Source: Hungatella sp.
GTDB lineage: Bacteria > Bacillota > Clostridia > Lachnospirales > Lachnospiraceae
DNA length: 64,000 nt
Reading direction: 5' to 3'
NCBI GenBank assembly: GCA_009712635.1
Contig: WASS01000020.1
Span: forward strand, 186,001-250,000
Both the position numbers and the translations under genes were made by a program. A model generated the notes under the pieces. The model ran no database searches. It was not told the DNA's origin and saw only the letters and a program-made list of their open reading frames with translations. Within the stretch, counting starts at the first letter, position 1; each line of letters opens with the position of its first letter. This document shows, piece by piece, positions 25,565 to 35,157 of this stretch.

Positions 25565-25581
25565 AGAAGCATTGATATAAA

Positions 25582-25611
25582 TTCAGGGACGCAGATTATT
25601 GCGCCCCTGAA
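25582..25611 (+). terminator. Hairpin after galM
   Basis: TTCAGGG and CGCA pair with TGCG and CCCTGAA (two unpaired bases). No T-run follows, so termination may be partial. Confidence 0.5.
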
Positions 25612-25640
25612 CGCTTGTGAAAGGACATAATTGCATACTT

Positions 25641-26528
25641 ATGAATAAAACGAATGAAAAAGGGATAAAAGCACTGTCAGTTATGGGGCTGATTATTACC
25701 ACGGTAATTTGGGGAAGTGCATTTGTGGTAATGAAAAATTCCGTGGATGTCATATCACCAACCTATCTGCTGGCACTCCGTTTTACCATTGCTTTTGCAG
25801 CACTTACAGTGGTATTTTGGAAGCGCCTGAAGAGAGTGGGAAAGACAGATATTATCTGCGGCCTGGTTTTGGGATTTTTTCTGTTTATCAGTTATTTCTT
25901 TCAAACCTATGGATTGAAGTATACCACTGCCAGTAAAAATGCTTTTATAACTACGCTATACGTCATTCTTGTTCCTTTTTTGCACTGGTTTTTTAATAGG
26001 AAAAAACCGTCAAAGAACAATGTGGGAGCAGCCGTTATCGCAGTCATTGGTCTGGGATTTATCTCCCTGGAGGGTGATTTGAGAGTGAATATTGGTGATT
26101 TTATGACTCTTGTCTGTGGTATATTTTTTGCTTTTCATATTGTATTTGTTGACCGTTATACTGAAAACCATGATCCCATTATACTAACGGTGATGCAGAT
26201 GGCAGTTGCGGCCGGGTTAAGCTGGGTGGTTGCTCCACTTTTAGAAGGAGGACTGGATCTGTCTGTAATTAATCACTCTATGGCGGTCAGCCTTCTTTAT
26301 CTTGGCATTTTCAGCACAATGATCTGTTTTCTGCTTCAGAATATGGGACAGAAGCATTTAAGCCCCAACACTTCTTCCATTATTCTGTCTTTTGAATCAG
26401 TATTTGGTCTGCTGTTCTCCGTTTTTTTGCTGGGAGAGCAGGTAACTTTAAAATTACTCACAGGCTGTGCTTTATTGTTTCTGTCGGTTATATTATCAGA
26501 ATTCAAAAAACAAACTCCCGCTGCTTAA
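25641..26528 (+). CDS. EamA/DMT-family transporter
   Basis: About 295 residues from ATG 25641 (MNKTNEKG); an in-frame GTG at 25617 lacks a binding site, while AAAGGA lies 15 bases before the ATG, so the start is not firm. Ten hydrophobic segments in two EamA repeats are visible (first repeat begins TTVIWGSAFVVMKN; second near GDFMTLVCGIFFAFHIVFVD). Members export metabolites such as amino acids; the substrate cannot be read. The stop codon lies inside a bidirectional terminator. Confidence 0.87.
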   Translation: MNKTNEKGIKALSVMGLIITTVIWGSAFVVMKNSVDVISPTYLLALRFTIAFAALTVVFWKRLKRVGKTDIICGLVLGFFLFISYFFQTYGLKYTTASKNAFITTLYVILVPFLHWFFNRKKPSKNNVGAAVIAVIGLGFISLEGDLRVNIGDFMTLVCGIFFAFHIVFVDRYTENHDPIILTVMQMAVAAGLSWVVAPLLEGGLDLSVINHSMAVSLLYLGIFSTMICFLLQNMGQKHLSPNTSSIILSFESVFGLLFSVFLLGEQVTLKLLTGCALLFLSVILSEFKKQTPAA

Positions 26529-26541
26529 ACCCAGCGGGAGT
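26514..26541. terminator. Bidirectional terminator
   Basis: ACTCCCGCTG pairs with CAGCGGGAGT around eight bases. On the - strand it is followed by TTTGTTTTTT, ending the CPBP gene; on the + strand it contains the stop of the EamA gene. Confidence 0.85.
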
Positions 26542-26546
26542 TATGT

Positions 26547-27224
26547 TTAAAAGAAGCTGTAGATTGCCTCCCATATGATATATCCATATCCTGCTCTCAG
26601 TATGATTAGCAGACAATCTGAAATGATCAATGGAATAATACTTTTTCTTGAAAAATAGTATAAGTAATAGCAATAAAGAACTGTTGTAATAAATGCTCCA
26701 TACATATTTAATCCATTAAACATTAAAGTCTTAGACAGATTCATAACATAAATAAGCAAGAAACTGATAAGAATAACAGACCATTTAGAAGAAATCAGCT
26801 GATTTAATTTTGTGAAAACGTATCCTCTGAATATGACTTCATCTGTAATTTTATTCAAAAATGAAATGAAGAGAAGGGTGTATAAATAAGGCATTTCACT
26901 AAATGGAAGAGGGCGATTAGCAGTTGCGGACATATTAGTAAATAACTCGACCGGAACGGTATAAAGAAGGTAAAGAATAACGCCCAGCACTGCACCATGT
27001 ACAATATCCATAATAGAAACGCTTCGCAAACCAATACTGCTAAGCGGCTCTCCATTCACTTTTCCTGTTATGTAGCAAATCATTGCAATCTCAAAAATAC
27101 TGATAAAGATTATGATCCATTGATAATGGTTATTTGTTTCGTAATTTCTCAATAGAAAACCCAACAGTAATACAAAAATATAAATTGATGCAAACTGCAA
27201 TGTTACTTTGTTTTTTTCTGTCAT
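26547..27224 (-). CDS. CPBP-family membrane protein, altered motif
   Basis: A 225-residue protein with about seven hydrophobic segments. The segment NKITDEVIFRGYVF corresponds to motif 1 of CPBP intramembrane proteases (normally EExxxR), here with Asp in place of the first Glu. The later His/Asn motifs are replaced by YVMN and IISDC, so protease activity is doubtful. AGGGGG lies before the ATG. Relatives process prenylated proteins or provide bacteriocin immunity; no such partner is next to it. Confidence 0.75.
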   Translation of the reverse strand: MTEKNKVTLQFASIYIFVLLLGFLLRNYETNNHYQWIIIFISIFEIAMICYITGKVNGEPLSSIGLRSVSIMDIVHGAVLGVILYLLYTVPVELFTNMSATANRPLPFSEMPYLYTLLFISFLNKITDEVIFRGYVFTKLNQLISSKWSVILISFLLIYVMNLSKTLMFNGLNMYGAFITTVLYCYYLYYFSRKSIIPLIISDCLLIILRAGYGYIIWEAIYSFF

Positions 27225-27254
27225 AAAGATCCCCCTGGTTTTATCTTCTTAATA

Positions 27255-27740
27255 TTAATTGGAAACTTCAATACCTTTACAAACATCAACCCAATCTTTC
27301 GCCTGGGCAAATAAAAACAGTTCTTCGTTGGTCAGTTCGATGGCTGAATTAGAGCTGCCGGCTGCCGGAAAAACAGAAGAGAATCTTTGAAGGGACACAT
27401 CTAAGTAAGTTGCGGCACAGTCAGGATTGGCAAAGGGACATACTCCTCCAATTTCGTGACCAGTGAAGGCAGATACTTCGTCGGCGGACAGCATTTTTGA
27501 TTTAATCCCAAATGTTTTTTTAAACTTTGCATTGTCGATTTTCATATCTCCGGCCGTAACCACCAGGATACAGCTGTTTTCTTCAGAGCCATGAAAAGAC
27601 ATGGTTTTTGCAATCCTTGCCGGAATTACATCAAGGGCTTTTGCTGCTAATTCTACGGTTGCACTGGAAACAGGAAACTCCATAACCTGGCAGTCCCGGC
27701 CAGATTCTTTGAAGTATTCTTTTACTTTTTGTACAGACAT
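27255..27740 (-). CDS. ybaK: YbaK/ProX-type aminoacyl-tRNA deacylase
   Basis: I start at the Met of MSVQKVKEYF (27740), ten bases after AAAGGAG; the upstream ATG at 27761 overlaps this site. The 161-residue protein has the YbaK fold pattern: AKTMSFHG, the conserved Lys of DNAKFKKTFG, GHEIGGVCPFA and the GSSNSAIELT end. These enzymes hydrolyse mischarged tRNA, typically Cys- or Ala-tRNA(Pro), in the cytosol. A divergent promoter with topB is visible: TTGATA (27818-27823), 17 bases, TACAAT (27795-27800) on the - strand. Confidence 0.88.
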   Translation of the reverse strand: MSVQKVKEYFKESGRDCQVMEFPVSSATVELAAKALDVIPARIAKTMSFHGSEENSCILVVTAGDMKIDNAKFKKTFGIKSKMLSADEVSAFTGHEIGGVCPFANPDCAATYLDVSLQRFSSVFPAAGSSNSAIELTNEELFLFAQAKDWVDVCKGIEVSN

Positions 27741-27872
27741 AAGAAAAACACTCCTTTGCATTCATGTAATAGAATTTTAAGTAAATTGTTAATTATTGTA
27801 CCATTGATATTAAAATTTATCAATGTTATAATAAAATTTGATATGCCTTTTGGTGAGAGTTGTCAGAAATAT

Positions 27873-27901
27873 TTGCTATTCGTGAAGTTTAATGGTATAA
27901 T
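27873..27901 (+). promoter_or_regulatory. Promoter of topB
   Basis: TTGCTA (27873-27878), 17 bases, TATAAT (27896-27901), followed by GGGAG before the ATG at 27937. Confidence 0.75.
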
Positions 27902-27936
27902 AGAACGGTTACTATCACAAAGCAGTAGGGAGTTAT

Positions 27937-29985
27937 ATGTCTAAATCGTTATACATTGCAGAAAAACCAAGTGTGGCTCAGGAGTTCGCAAATGCGCTTA
28001 AAATTAACGCAAAACGCAGCAACGGATACATAGAAGCAGATCAGGTGATTATTACCTGGTGCGTGGGACATCTGGTTACGATGAGCTATCCGGAAAGCTA
28101 TGATCCCAGATATAAGCGATGGAGCTTAGCCACCCTGCCGTTTCTTCCAAAAGAATTTAAATATGAAGTAATTCCAAGTGCAGCCAGACAGTATGAAGTT
28201 GTAAGCAGTCTGCTAAACCGCCCTGACGTGGATACAATCTATGTTTGTACTGACTCCGGAAGAGAAGGAGAATACATATACAGGCTGGTTGCCCAGATGG
28301 CGGGAGTAAATGATAAAAAGCAGAAGAGAGTCTGGATTGATTCCCAAACAGAAGAGGAAATTTTAAGAGGCATACGGGAAGCAAAAGACGAGGCGGAATA
28401 TGATAATCTTTCGGCTTCCGCATATCTGCGTGCAAAAGAAGATTATCTCATGGGAATTAATTTTTCCCGTTTGCTTACACTAAGATATGGACAGAATATT
28501 TCAAATTATTTAAAGAGCGGGAAGAATACTGTAATTTCTGTAGGCAGGGTCATGACCTGCGTTATGGGAATGGTGGTGCGGAGAGAACGGGAGGTCAGGG
28601 ACTTTGTAAAGACTCCGTTTTACCGGGTTATCGGTACGTTTACCAGAGAAGATCTGGATTTTGACGGTGAGTGGAAGAGTGCCCCGGGATCTAAGTTTTA
28701 TGAGTCACCATACCTCTATAAAGAGAATGGATTTAAAGAAAGAAAGCATGCCGAGGAGCTGATAGGGATACTTTCTGCATCAGATCCCATGGAGGCAGTT
28801 GTTGCATCAATTGAGAAAAAGAAGGAAACTAAGAATCCGCCGCTGCTTTACAATCTGGCTGAACTTCAAAATGACTGTTCTAAGATGTTTAAGATCAGTC
28901 CTGATGAGACTCTAAAGGTAGTTCAGGAACTTTATGAGAAGAAGATGGTCACTTATCCCAGAACAGATGCCAGAGTTCTTTCCACTGCAGTAGCAAAGGA
29001 AATCCATAAGAACATCAGTGGTCTGAAAGGCTTTGAGCCTTTAAAGGACGCAGCAGAAGAAGTATTAAACAGAGGATCCTACAAATCAATTGATAAAACG
29101 AGATATGTCAATGATAAGCAGATTACGGACCATTATGCTATCGTACCCACTGGTCAGGGTCTTTCCTCATTAAGAGGCTTAACACCTCTTGCCGCTAAGG
29201 TTTATGAAGTGATTTCAAGAAGGTTTTTAAGTATTTTCTATCCGCCGGCCATTTATCAAAAGTATGCACTTGAGTTGGTTGCTGAAAAAGAGCACTTTTA
29301 TTCCAATTTCCGGGTAATGCTGGAAGAGGGATACTTAAAAGTGGCAGATGGTTCCAAGAAAAAAGCAGAGGAAAAGACGGAAGAAATTGTACCTGACAGT
29401 GAAACTCAGGATGAGAATAATTCTGAAACGTCTCAGAAGCAAATGGACAATCCAGCTTTTATTGCCATGCTTGGTTCATTAAAAAAGGGAATGCAGCTGC
29501 CTGTTAAAAAGCTGATTATCAAAGAAGGTGAGACCTCTCCGCCAAAGCGCTATACATCAGGATCCATGATTCTTGCAATGGAGAATGCGGGTCAGTTGAT
29601 TGAAGATGAAGAACTCCGTGCCCAGATTAAGGGTAGTGGTATTGGAACCAGTGCTACGAGAGCAGAGATATTAAAAAAGCTTTTTAATATAGAATATCTT
29701 TCATTAAATACCAAGACCCAGGTGATTGTGCCTACGCTGCTAGGAGAGATGATCTATGATGTAGTGAATGCCTCCATAAAACAGCTGCTTAATCCGGAAC
29801 TGACAGCCAGCTGGGAAAAGGGATTAACTTATGTCTCAGAGGGAAGCATAACCTCAGAAGAATATATGCAGAAACTGGAGAATTTTGTTGCCGGACGTAC
29901 CGCTTGGGTACTGAAGCTGAATAATCATTATGATTTGCGGAATGTATTTGATGCTGCGGCAGCTAATTATAAAAAACAAAAATAG
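27937..29985 (+). CDS. topB: DNA topoisomerase III
   Basis: A 682-residue type IA topoisomerase. The Toprim domain is at the N-terminus (SLYIAEKPSVAQEFA, then CTDSGREGEYIYR with the acidic metal ligands). The active Tyr340 lies in MVTYPRTDARVLS. The helix-rich core continues to GIGTSATRAEILKKL. The C-terminal zinc-finger extension seen in some homologues is absent. It relaxes and decatenates single-stranded regions during replication and recombination. It has its own promoter and is followed after twelve bases by the beta-helix gene, so the two may be co-transcribed. Confidence 0.92.
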   Translation: MSKSLYIAEKPSVAQEFANALKINAKRSNGYIEADQVIITWCVGHLVTMSYPESYDPRYKRWSLATLPFLPKEFKYEVIPSAARQYEVVSSLLNRPDVDTIYVCTDSGREGEYIYRLVAQMAGVNDKKQKRVWIDSQTEEEILRGIREAKDEAEYDNLSASAYLRAKEDYLMGINFSRLLTLRYGQNISNYLKSGKNTVISVGRVMTCVMGMVVRREREVRDFVKTPFYRVIGTFTREDLDFDGEWKSAPGSKFYESPYLYKENGFKERKHAEELIGILSASDPMEAVVASIEKKKETKNPPLLYNLAELQNDCSKMFKISPDETLKVVQELYEKKMVTYPRTDARVLSTAVAKEIHKNISGLKGFEPLKDAAEEVLNRGSYKSIDKTRYVNDKQITDHYAIVPTGQGLSSLRGLTPLAAKVYEVISRRFLSIFYPPAIYQKYALELVAEKEHFYSNFRVMLEEGYLKVADGSKKKAEEKTEEIVPDSETQDENNSETSQKQMDNPAFIAMLGSLKKGMQLPVKKLIIKEGETSPPKRYTSGSMILAMENAGQLIEDEELRAQIKGSGIGTSATRAEILKKLFNIEYLSLNTKTQVIVPTLLGEMIYDVVNASIKQLLNPELTASWEKGLTYVSEGSITSEEYMQKLENFVAGRTAWVLKLNNHYDLRNVFDAAAANYKKQK

Positions 29986-29997
29986 GAGATTATTAAC

Positions 29998-30681
29998 ATG
30001 AAAAAAGAAGATATGACAAACCAGGACTTATTTGATACCAATCATACAGTGGCCAAATTATTATTTGAACAGACCACCTATCCGTGGGAAATTCTTCCTA
30101 AGATCAGCGAGTTTATCGTTTCTCTTGGAGAGCGTCTTCCAAAAGACGAATATGTTCATGTGGGAAAAGCAGTATGGATTCATAAGTCTGTAAATCTTCC
30201 GCCAACAGCTTGTATGGGCGAGCATGTAATTATCTGCAAGAATGCACAGATCCGTCATTGTGCATTTATCAGAGGCAACGCAATTATTGGCGAAGGCGCA
30301 GTAGTTGGAAACTCCTCAGAAGTAAAGAATTCTATTCTTTTTGACGGGGTACAGGTTCCTCACTTTAACTATGTTGGAGATTCCATTTTAGGATATAAGT
30401 CCCATATGGGTGCATCCTCCATTGCTTCTAATGTAAAAACAGATAAATCTCTTGTTACTGTACATGCAGAAGATGGGGATATTGAAACAGGGCTTAAGAA
30501 GTTTGGTGCAATCCTTGGTGATTTCGCAGAAATTGGCTGTGGTGCTATTTTAAATCCTGGTACAGTGATCGGACCAAAAGCAGATATTTATCCGCTTTCC
30601 TGTGTCAGAGGCTGCGTAGAGGGTAATTCCATCTACAAAAAACAGGGAGAAATCGTAGAAAAGAAAATTACTGAGGAATAA
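29998..30681 (+). CDS. Left-handed beta-helix (hexapeptide-repeat) protein
   Basis: A 227-residue protein. After about 60 helical residues it has hexapeptide repeats of a left-handed beta-helix (for example HVIICKNAQIRHCAFIRGNAIIGEGAVVGNSS split over several turns, then FAEIGCGAILNPGTVIG). This matches the acyltransferase half of GlmU-type proteins, but there is no nucleotidyltransferase domain. Homologues in this family are often labelled UDP-GlcNAc pyrophosphorylase, which the sequence does not support. An acyl- or nucleotide-binding role is possible. AGGAG precedes the ATG. Confidence 0.8.
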   Translation: MKKEDMTNQDLFDTNHTVAKLLFEQTTYPWEILPKISEFIVSLGERLPKDEYVHVGKAVWIHKSVNLPPTACMGEHVIICKNAQIRHCAFIRGNAIIGEGAVVGNSSEVKNSILFDGVQVPHFNYVGDSILGYKSHMGASSIASNVKTDKSLVTVHAEDGDIETGLKKFGAILGDFAEIGCGAILNPGTVIGPKADIYPLSCVRGCVEGNSIYKKQGEIVEKKITEE

Positions 30682-30688
30682 ATAAAAC

Positions 30689-32020
30689 ATGAGCGAAAGT
30701 AAACATGCCCAGGCAGGAAACGGAAAATTCGGTTCGAGAATTGGATTCATTCTGGCTTCTGTTGGTTCCGCAGTTGGTATGGGAAACATCTGGATGTTTC
30801 CCTATCGGCTGGGACAATATGGAGGAGCCGCTTTTTTACTGGTGTATTTTGGTTTTGTATTTTTATTTGGTCTGGTTGGCTTGTCAGGAGAGTTTGCTTT
30901 TGGCAGGCTCACCGGTACAGGTCCCATTGGCTCCTATGATTATGCTCTGAAAACAAGAGGAAAAAAAGGCGGTTCCTTTCTGGGTGCCGTTCCTCTGATT
31001 GGTTCTTTTGGTATTGCAATTGGATATGCAATTATAGTGGGCTGGGTTTTAAGATACATATGGGGCTCCTTATCAGGGGCTATGCTGAGGGAAGAGGCTG
31101 CAGAATATTTTTCCCAGGCAACCGGACATTTTGGAAGTGTACCATGGCATCTGCTTGTTGTTATATTAACGGTTGCCATATTGGCAGGCGGAGTCTTAAA
31201 AGGCATTGAAAAAGTGAATGCAATTATGATGCCTGCATTTTTCATTCTGTTTTTGTTAATTGCAGTTCGGGTATTCTTTCTTCCAGGAGCATTGGAAGGA
31301 TATAAATATCTTCTGGTGCCAAGGTGGGAGTTTCTGCTCAAGCCGGAAACCTGGGTCATGGCGATGGGACAGGCTTTCTTTTCCCTTTCCATTACAGGGT
31401 CTGGTATGGTAATTTATGGCAGTTATCTGGATAAGAATGAGGATATACCAAAAGCTGCTGTTACAACGGCTCTGTTAGACACAGTTGCTGCTCTTTTGGC
31501 AGGATTTGCTATTATTCCTGCTGTGTTCGCTTTTCAGATGGATCCGGCAAGCGGACCCCCACTGATGTTTATAACACTGCCTAAGGTATTTGCGCAGATC
31601 CCGGCAGGCCGAGTGATAGCTGTGTTGTTTTTCCTGTCAGTATTATTTGCAGGGGTAACCTCTCTGGTTAATATGTTTGAAGTTTGTGCGGAAGCGCTTC
31701 AGACACATCTGCATTTCCCGAGAAAGGCCGCTGTTGCTTTTGTAGGCGCTGTTGTCTTCCTTGCAGGTCTTTTTATCGAATACGAACCATATATGGGAGC
31801 CTGGATGGATTATATTACCATCTATGTGGTACCATTCGGTGCAGTTTTATGCGCTGTTATGATCTATTGGGTATTAAAGAAAGAGGAGATTCTCAAAGAA
31901 TTAAACCGTGGCCGTAAGAAACCCCTTGGCTCTTATTTTATATTTACAGCCAAGTATCTCTATGTTTTTCTTGCAGCATTGGTATTAATATTAAGTATTG
32001 TATATAAAGGAATTGGCTGA
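30689..32020 (+). CDS. Sodium-dependent NSS-family transporter
   Basis: A 443-residue membrane protein with about eleven hydrophobic segments. The first has the NSS signature GFILASVGSAVGMGNIWMFPY, with the Gly-rich unwound helix that binds sodium and substrate. Others include LIGSFGIAIGYAIIVGWV and GQAFFSLSITGSGMVIYGSY. It should co-transport an amino acid with sodium; the exact substrate is not readable. The ATG is seven bases after the previous stop region and preceded by GAGGAA. A bidirectional terminator follows. Confidence 0.9.
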   Translation: MSESKHAQAGNGKFGSRIGFILASVGSAVGMGNIWMFPYRLGQYGGAAFLLVYFGFVFLFGLVGLSGEFAFGRLTGTGPIGSYDYALKTRGKKGGSFLGAVPLIGSFGIAIGYAIIVGWVLRYIWGSLSGAMLREEAAEYFSQATGHFGSVPWHLLVVILTVAILAGGVLKGIEKVNAIMMPAFFILFLLIAVRVFFLPGALEGYKYLLVPRWEFLLKPETWVMAMGQAFFSLSITGSGMVIYGSYLDKNEDIPKAAVTTALLDTVAALLAGFAIIPAVFAFQMDPASGPPLMFITLPKVFAQIPAGRVIAVLFFLSVLFAGVTSLVNMFEVCAEALQTHLHFPRKAAVAFVGAVVFLAGLFIEYEPYMGAWMDYITIYVVPFGAVLCAVMIYWVLKKEEILKELNRGRKKPLGSYFIFTAKYLYVFLAALVLILSIVYKGIG

Positions 32021-32037
32021 TTTCAGTTCAGCAGCGA

Positions 32038-32083
32038 AACAACCCGGTATTTCCATGTCATAGACAGGAGATACCGGGTTGTT
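32038..32083. terminator. Bidirectional terminator
   Basis: AACAACCCGGTAT pairs with ATACCGGGTTGTT around about 20 bases; TTGATTT follows on the + strand. It lies between the convergent NSS and upp genes. Confidence 0.8.
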
Positions 32084-32100
32084 TTGATTTATTACTTGTT

Positions 32101-32742
32101 TTATTTAGTACCGAATATACGGTCGCCAGCGTCGCCAAGACCTGGGCAGATATATGCATTTTCATTTAACTGACGATCTAAATGTCCTACATAGATCTGA
32201 ATATCCGGATGTGCCTCGTGAAGCCGTTTTAAACCTTCTGGAGCAGCAATGATGGCCATGAACTTAATGTGTTTTCCACCGTACTGCTTAATAAAATCAA
32301 CGGCCGCAGTTGCAGAACCGCCGGTAGCAAGCATCGGGTCGGTTACAACAATGGTTCTCTGCTCAATCGGGCTTGGAAGTTTGCAGTAATATTCATGGGG
32401 CTCATGAGTTTTTTCATCCCGATATAAACCGATATGTCCTACCTTGGCAGATGGTACAAGTGCCAGAATTCCGTTAACCATACCAAGACCTGCTCTGAGG
32501 ATGGGAACAACTGCCATTTTTTTACCGGCAATCATGGGAGTCATACAGGTCTCAATCGGGGTTTCAACCTCCACATCCTGTAAGGGAAGATCCCTTAATG
32601 CTTCAAATCCCATCAGCATGGCAATTTCTTCTATGAGCGCGCGGAATTCATTGGTTCCGGTTCTCTTGTCTCGTAAGATTGAAATTTTGTGCTGAATCAG
32701 CGGGTGGGTAAAAACAGTTACATTGTCCATTAATAAATCCAT
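32101..32742 (-). CDS. upp: Uracil phosphoribosyltransferase
   Basis: A 213-residue cytosolic enzyme making UMP from uracil and PRPP. The PRPP loop is [12 protein letters not shown] (Asp135 to Ser143); the start [19 protein letters not shown] is typical. AAAGGA stands ten bases before the ATG. It is the second gene of an operon with the uracil permease, 17 bases after that gene, so both salvage exogenous uracil. Confidence 0.95.
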   Translation of the reverse strand: MDLLMDNVTVFTHPLIQHKISILRDKRTGTNEFRALIEEIAMLMGFEALRDLPLQDVEVETPIETCMTPMIAGKKMAVVPILRAGLGMVNGILALVPSAKVGHIGLYRDEKTHEPHEYYCKLPSPIEQRTIVVTDPMLATGGSATAAVDFIKQYGGKHIKFMAIIAAPEGLKRLHEAHPDIQIYVGHLDRQLNENAYICPGLGDAGDRIFGTK

Positions 32743-32759
32743 AATAGTTTAATCCTTTC

Positions 32760-34085
32760 TTAATCTCTTGCTGTATCAGGGGTTTCAGGCAGTATCAGGT
32801 TCATAAAGACACCTATGATAACAGCGATGAAAAGACCTGAAATGTTTAATGTGATAGTTCCGATTGTGACATTAAGTCCGCCAACCTGGGCAAATCCAAG
32901 ACCGAATACCAGGATCAATCCGACGATGCTTAAGTTTCTGCTGTGTGTAAAGTCCAGGTTTGATTCAGCCAGGGAACGAATGCCGACAGCAGCGATCATA
33001 CCGAACAGCATGATTTCTACCCCGCCCTTTACAGGTCCGGGAATTGTCTGGAGTATTGCGCCAACTTTACCGAAGAGCCCGAGGATAACAGCAAATACGG
33101 CAGTGATACGAAGAAGCTTCGGATTGTAGTTCTTGGTGGTTGCCAGAACGCCTGTATTCTCTGCATAAGTAGTATTGGCAGGACCACCCATAAAGCCTGC
33201 AAGTAATGTGGCAAGACCGTCGCCCATTAGTGTGCGGTGAAGACCGGGATCTTTTAAGAAGTCCTTTCCTACAACAGTTCCGTTGGTGGTGATGTCTCCA
33301 ATATGCTCCATAAATGTAACACAGGCAATGGGGGCGATAGAAAGAATGGCACCCAAGCTGAATTGTGGAACAGACATAAATGGTACATTATTAAGATCCT
33401 TTGTTACAAAAGGGATATTAATCCATGCAGCAGATACGATAGCTGAGTAATCCATATGGAAGATACCGAATGCCCCTAATATGATACAAAGAAGATAACC
33501 GGCAGATATTCCAATCAGGATCGGAACCAGCTTGAAAAATCCATGAGCAAAAATTGAACACAGAATAACTACGAATAATGTAAATATCGCAATTCCCAGA
33601 TTCAGGGCAATGTCAGGTGTTACACCATCGGCAAGGCTTAAATTGCCGGTAGCATCGTTAATTGCAGTACCAGCCAGATTAATTCCGATGACTACGATTA
33701 CCGGACCGGTTACAACTGGAGGAAAAATCTTTTTGATTTTCTCTGCACCAATGCGATAAGCGATGAACGCGAAGATCAAATACACCAGACCGGCAAAAAT
33801 AATTCCACCCTGTGCTAAAGGTACGTTCTCAGGGATCACGGTTCCTTCCGGTCGGATAATTGCAGTAACCGCGGCCAGAAAAGCGAAGGAGGAACCGAGA
33901 AACACAGGAACCTTAAATTTAGTACAGCAGTGGAATATTAAGGTGCCAACGCCTGCAGAGAATAATGCCAGCGATGGATTGAGACCTGTCAGTAAGGGTA
34001 CCAGCACGGTTGCGCCGAACATGGCGAAGAGATGCTGAATGCTGAGCAGATAGTCTCGGGTTGTCAATTTTGCGTTGTTACTCAT
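32760..34085 (-). CDS. uraA: Uracil/xanthine permease
   Basis: I use the ATG at 34085 (MSNNAKLTTRDYL), since an upstream ATG at 34148 lies before the promoter. The 441-residue protein has about 14 hydrophobic segments and the NCS2 features QHLFAMFGATVLVPLLTG, SIAPIACVTFMEHIGD (substrate Glu) and GGPANTTYAENTGVLA. It is a proton-coupled uracil importer. Promoter on the - strand: TTGCCA (34143-34148), 17 bases, TAAAAT (34120-34125). The 35-base leader is too short for a PyrR attenuator. Confidence 0.93.
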   Translation of the reverse strand: MSNNAKLTTRDYLLSIQHLFAMFGATVLVPLLTGLNPSLALFSAGVGTLIFHCCTKFKVPVFLGSSFAFLAAVTAIIRPEGTVIPENVPLAQGGIIFAGLVYLIFAFIAYRIGAEKIKKIFPPVVTGPVIVVIGINLAGTAINDATGNLSLADGVTPDIALNLGIAIFTLFVVILCSIFAHGFFKLVPILIGISAGYLLCIILGAFGIFHMDYSAIVSAAWINIPFVTKDLNNVPFMSVPQFSLGAILSIAPIACVTFMEHIGDITTNGTVVGKDFLKDPGLHRTLMGDGLATLLAGFMGGPANTTYAENTGVLATTKNYNPKLLRITAVFAVILGLFGKVGAILQTIPGPVKGGVEIMLFGMIAAVGIRSLAESNLDFTHSRNLSIVGLILVFGLGFAQVGGLNVTIGTITLNISGLFIAVIIGVFMNLILPETPDTARD

Positions 34086-34119
34086 GAGAATACCCCGTTT
34101 CTTTTTATTTTTCCGTCCT

Positions 34120-34148
34120 ATTTTATCAGAGAAAGGGATAAATGGCAA
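34120..34148 (-). promoter_or_regulatory. Promoter of uraA-upp
   Basis: - strand: -35 TTGCCA (34143-34148), spacer 17, -10 TAAAAT (34120-34125). It places the start about 30 bases before the uraA ATG. Confidence 0.75.
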
Positions 34149-34157
34149 CTCTTTTTG

Positions 34158-34976
34158 TTATTTTGTCTCAGGAGTATATTCAATTAACGCAAAATCCCCC
34201 AAAGCATGAGCAACAGGTATGGAGACAATAATGACTCCCTGATCCTCGTAGCTAAAGGATTCTGGAAATTCTGAGGCCCCTTTTTCCAGCTGTTTTAATG
34301 AAAAATCTGCATTTTGAAAAATGTCGGTATATGTCTGCTCATCCATATCGGTCCGCGCGCTCATCAAAGCTTCCGTAAGCTCGGGAGATGTGTTGTAAAA
34401 TTTACACTGATCAGACAGTACATATTGAGCCAGCAGTTTTGGATCGACGTAATCCGTCAGTCTGATGTTCTTCCCGGTCTTTAAGTCAATAACGCTGGTG
34501 TAATAAACATTGGTGGGATGTGCAGCCCCCTCAGCTGAAAGCATGCCTGTATAGGCAACGCTGATTCTGTTCCTGTCAGCTGAGATAATGTCTGCACTGA
34601 CAGTAAGAGTGTCCTTTGATGGATCAATGGAATAAGCATTGATAATTTCCAGTGCATTGTCTTTTAACAGATTGTTGACGGCTTCTAATTTGGATTCGTC
34701 TGCTAATTCTTTAAGAACCGGATATTCAATGGTCACCTTGTCATTCTTATAAACGTATATCGAAGTTGCTATTTTTGATTTGGGATCTGTGCTTAAACTT
34801 CCGGAACTCTCGGATTCATTCTGAACTTCTATCACAGACGTTTCGGCGGAGGCAGTTGTTTCTTTGATATTTGTTGTCTGAATGTCTGAAAAATCTGGTT
34901 TTACATAATTTCGGTGACCGCAGCCATTAAGAGACAGAGAGAGAAGTGCAGCCATGAAAAGAATATGACGTTTCAT
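34158..34976 (-). CDS. DUF4163/DUF3298 lipoprotein
   Basis: A 272-residue protein with a lipoprotein signal peptide (lipobox LNGC, Cys19), a Ser/Thr-rich linker to about residue 65, then a DUF4163-like segment (VTIEYPVLKELADESKLEAVNNLLKD) and a DUF3298-like segment (HPTNVYYTSVIDLKTGKNIRLTDYVD ... FSYEDQGVIIVSIP). The same pair is found in the extracellular part of RsiV-type anti-sigma factors, which bind lysozyme, but no sigma factor is encoded here. GAGGTGA precedes the ATG. It acts on the outer face of the membrane; the ligand is unknown. Confidence 0.82.
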   Translation of the reverse strand: MKRHILFMAALLSLSLNGCGHRNYVKPDFSDIQTTNIKETTASAETSVIEVQNESESSGSLSTDPKSKIATSIYVYKNDKVTIEYPVLKELADESKLEAVNNLLKDNALEIINAYSIDPSKDTLTVSADIISADRNRISVAYTGMLSAEGAAHPTNVYYTSVIDLKTGKNIRLTDYVDPKLLAQYVLSDQCKFYNTSPELTEALMSARTDMDEQTYTDIFQNADFSLKQLEKGASEFPESFSYEDQGVIIVSIPVAHALGDFALIEYTPETK

Positions 34977-35090
34977 AAAATCACCTCGGATCTGATTTGT
35001 TTTTTCTGAAGTTAGTATATCATAATACCAACTGGTTTTCCTAGAATATTATGTAAAATTAAGGGAATTGTAGGAAAAATACGCGGACAT

Positions 35091-35133
35091 AGAGAAAAGA
35101 CTCCCCAAAGCCAGAATAAATCCGCTTTGGGAA
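35091..35133 (-). terminator. Terminator of tRNA-Leu
   Basis: On the - strand TTCCCAAAGC pairs with GCTTTGGGGA (one wobble) around about twelve bases, followed by GTCTTTTCTC. Confidence 0.8.
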
Positions 35134-35157
35134 GTCTTGCCCCTGCCAAGGGTGTAG

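Noticed and set aside
29998-30681. Naming the beta-helix protein GlmU
   Set aside because: It lacks the N-terminal uridylyltransferase domain and is half the usual length.
34086-34157. A pyrimidine-sensing attenuator (PyrR type) before uraA
   Set aside because: The promoter lies only about 35 bases before the start codon, too short for terminator/antiterminator folding, and no PyrR binding loop is visible.
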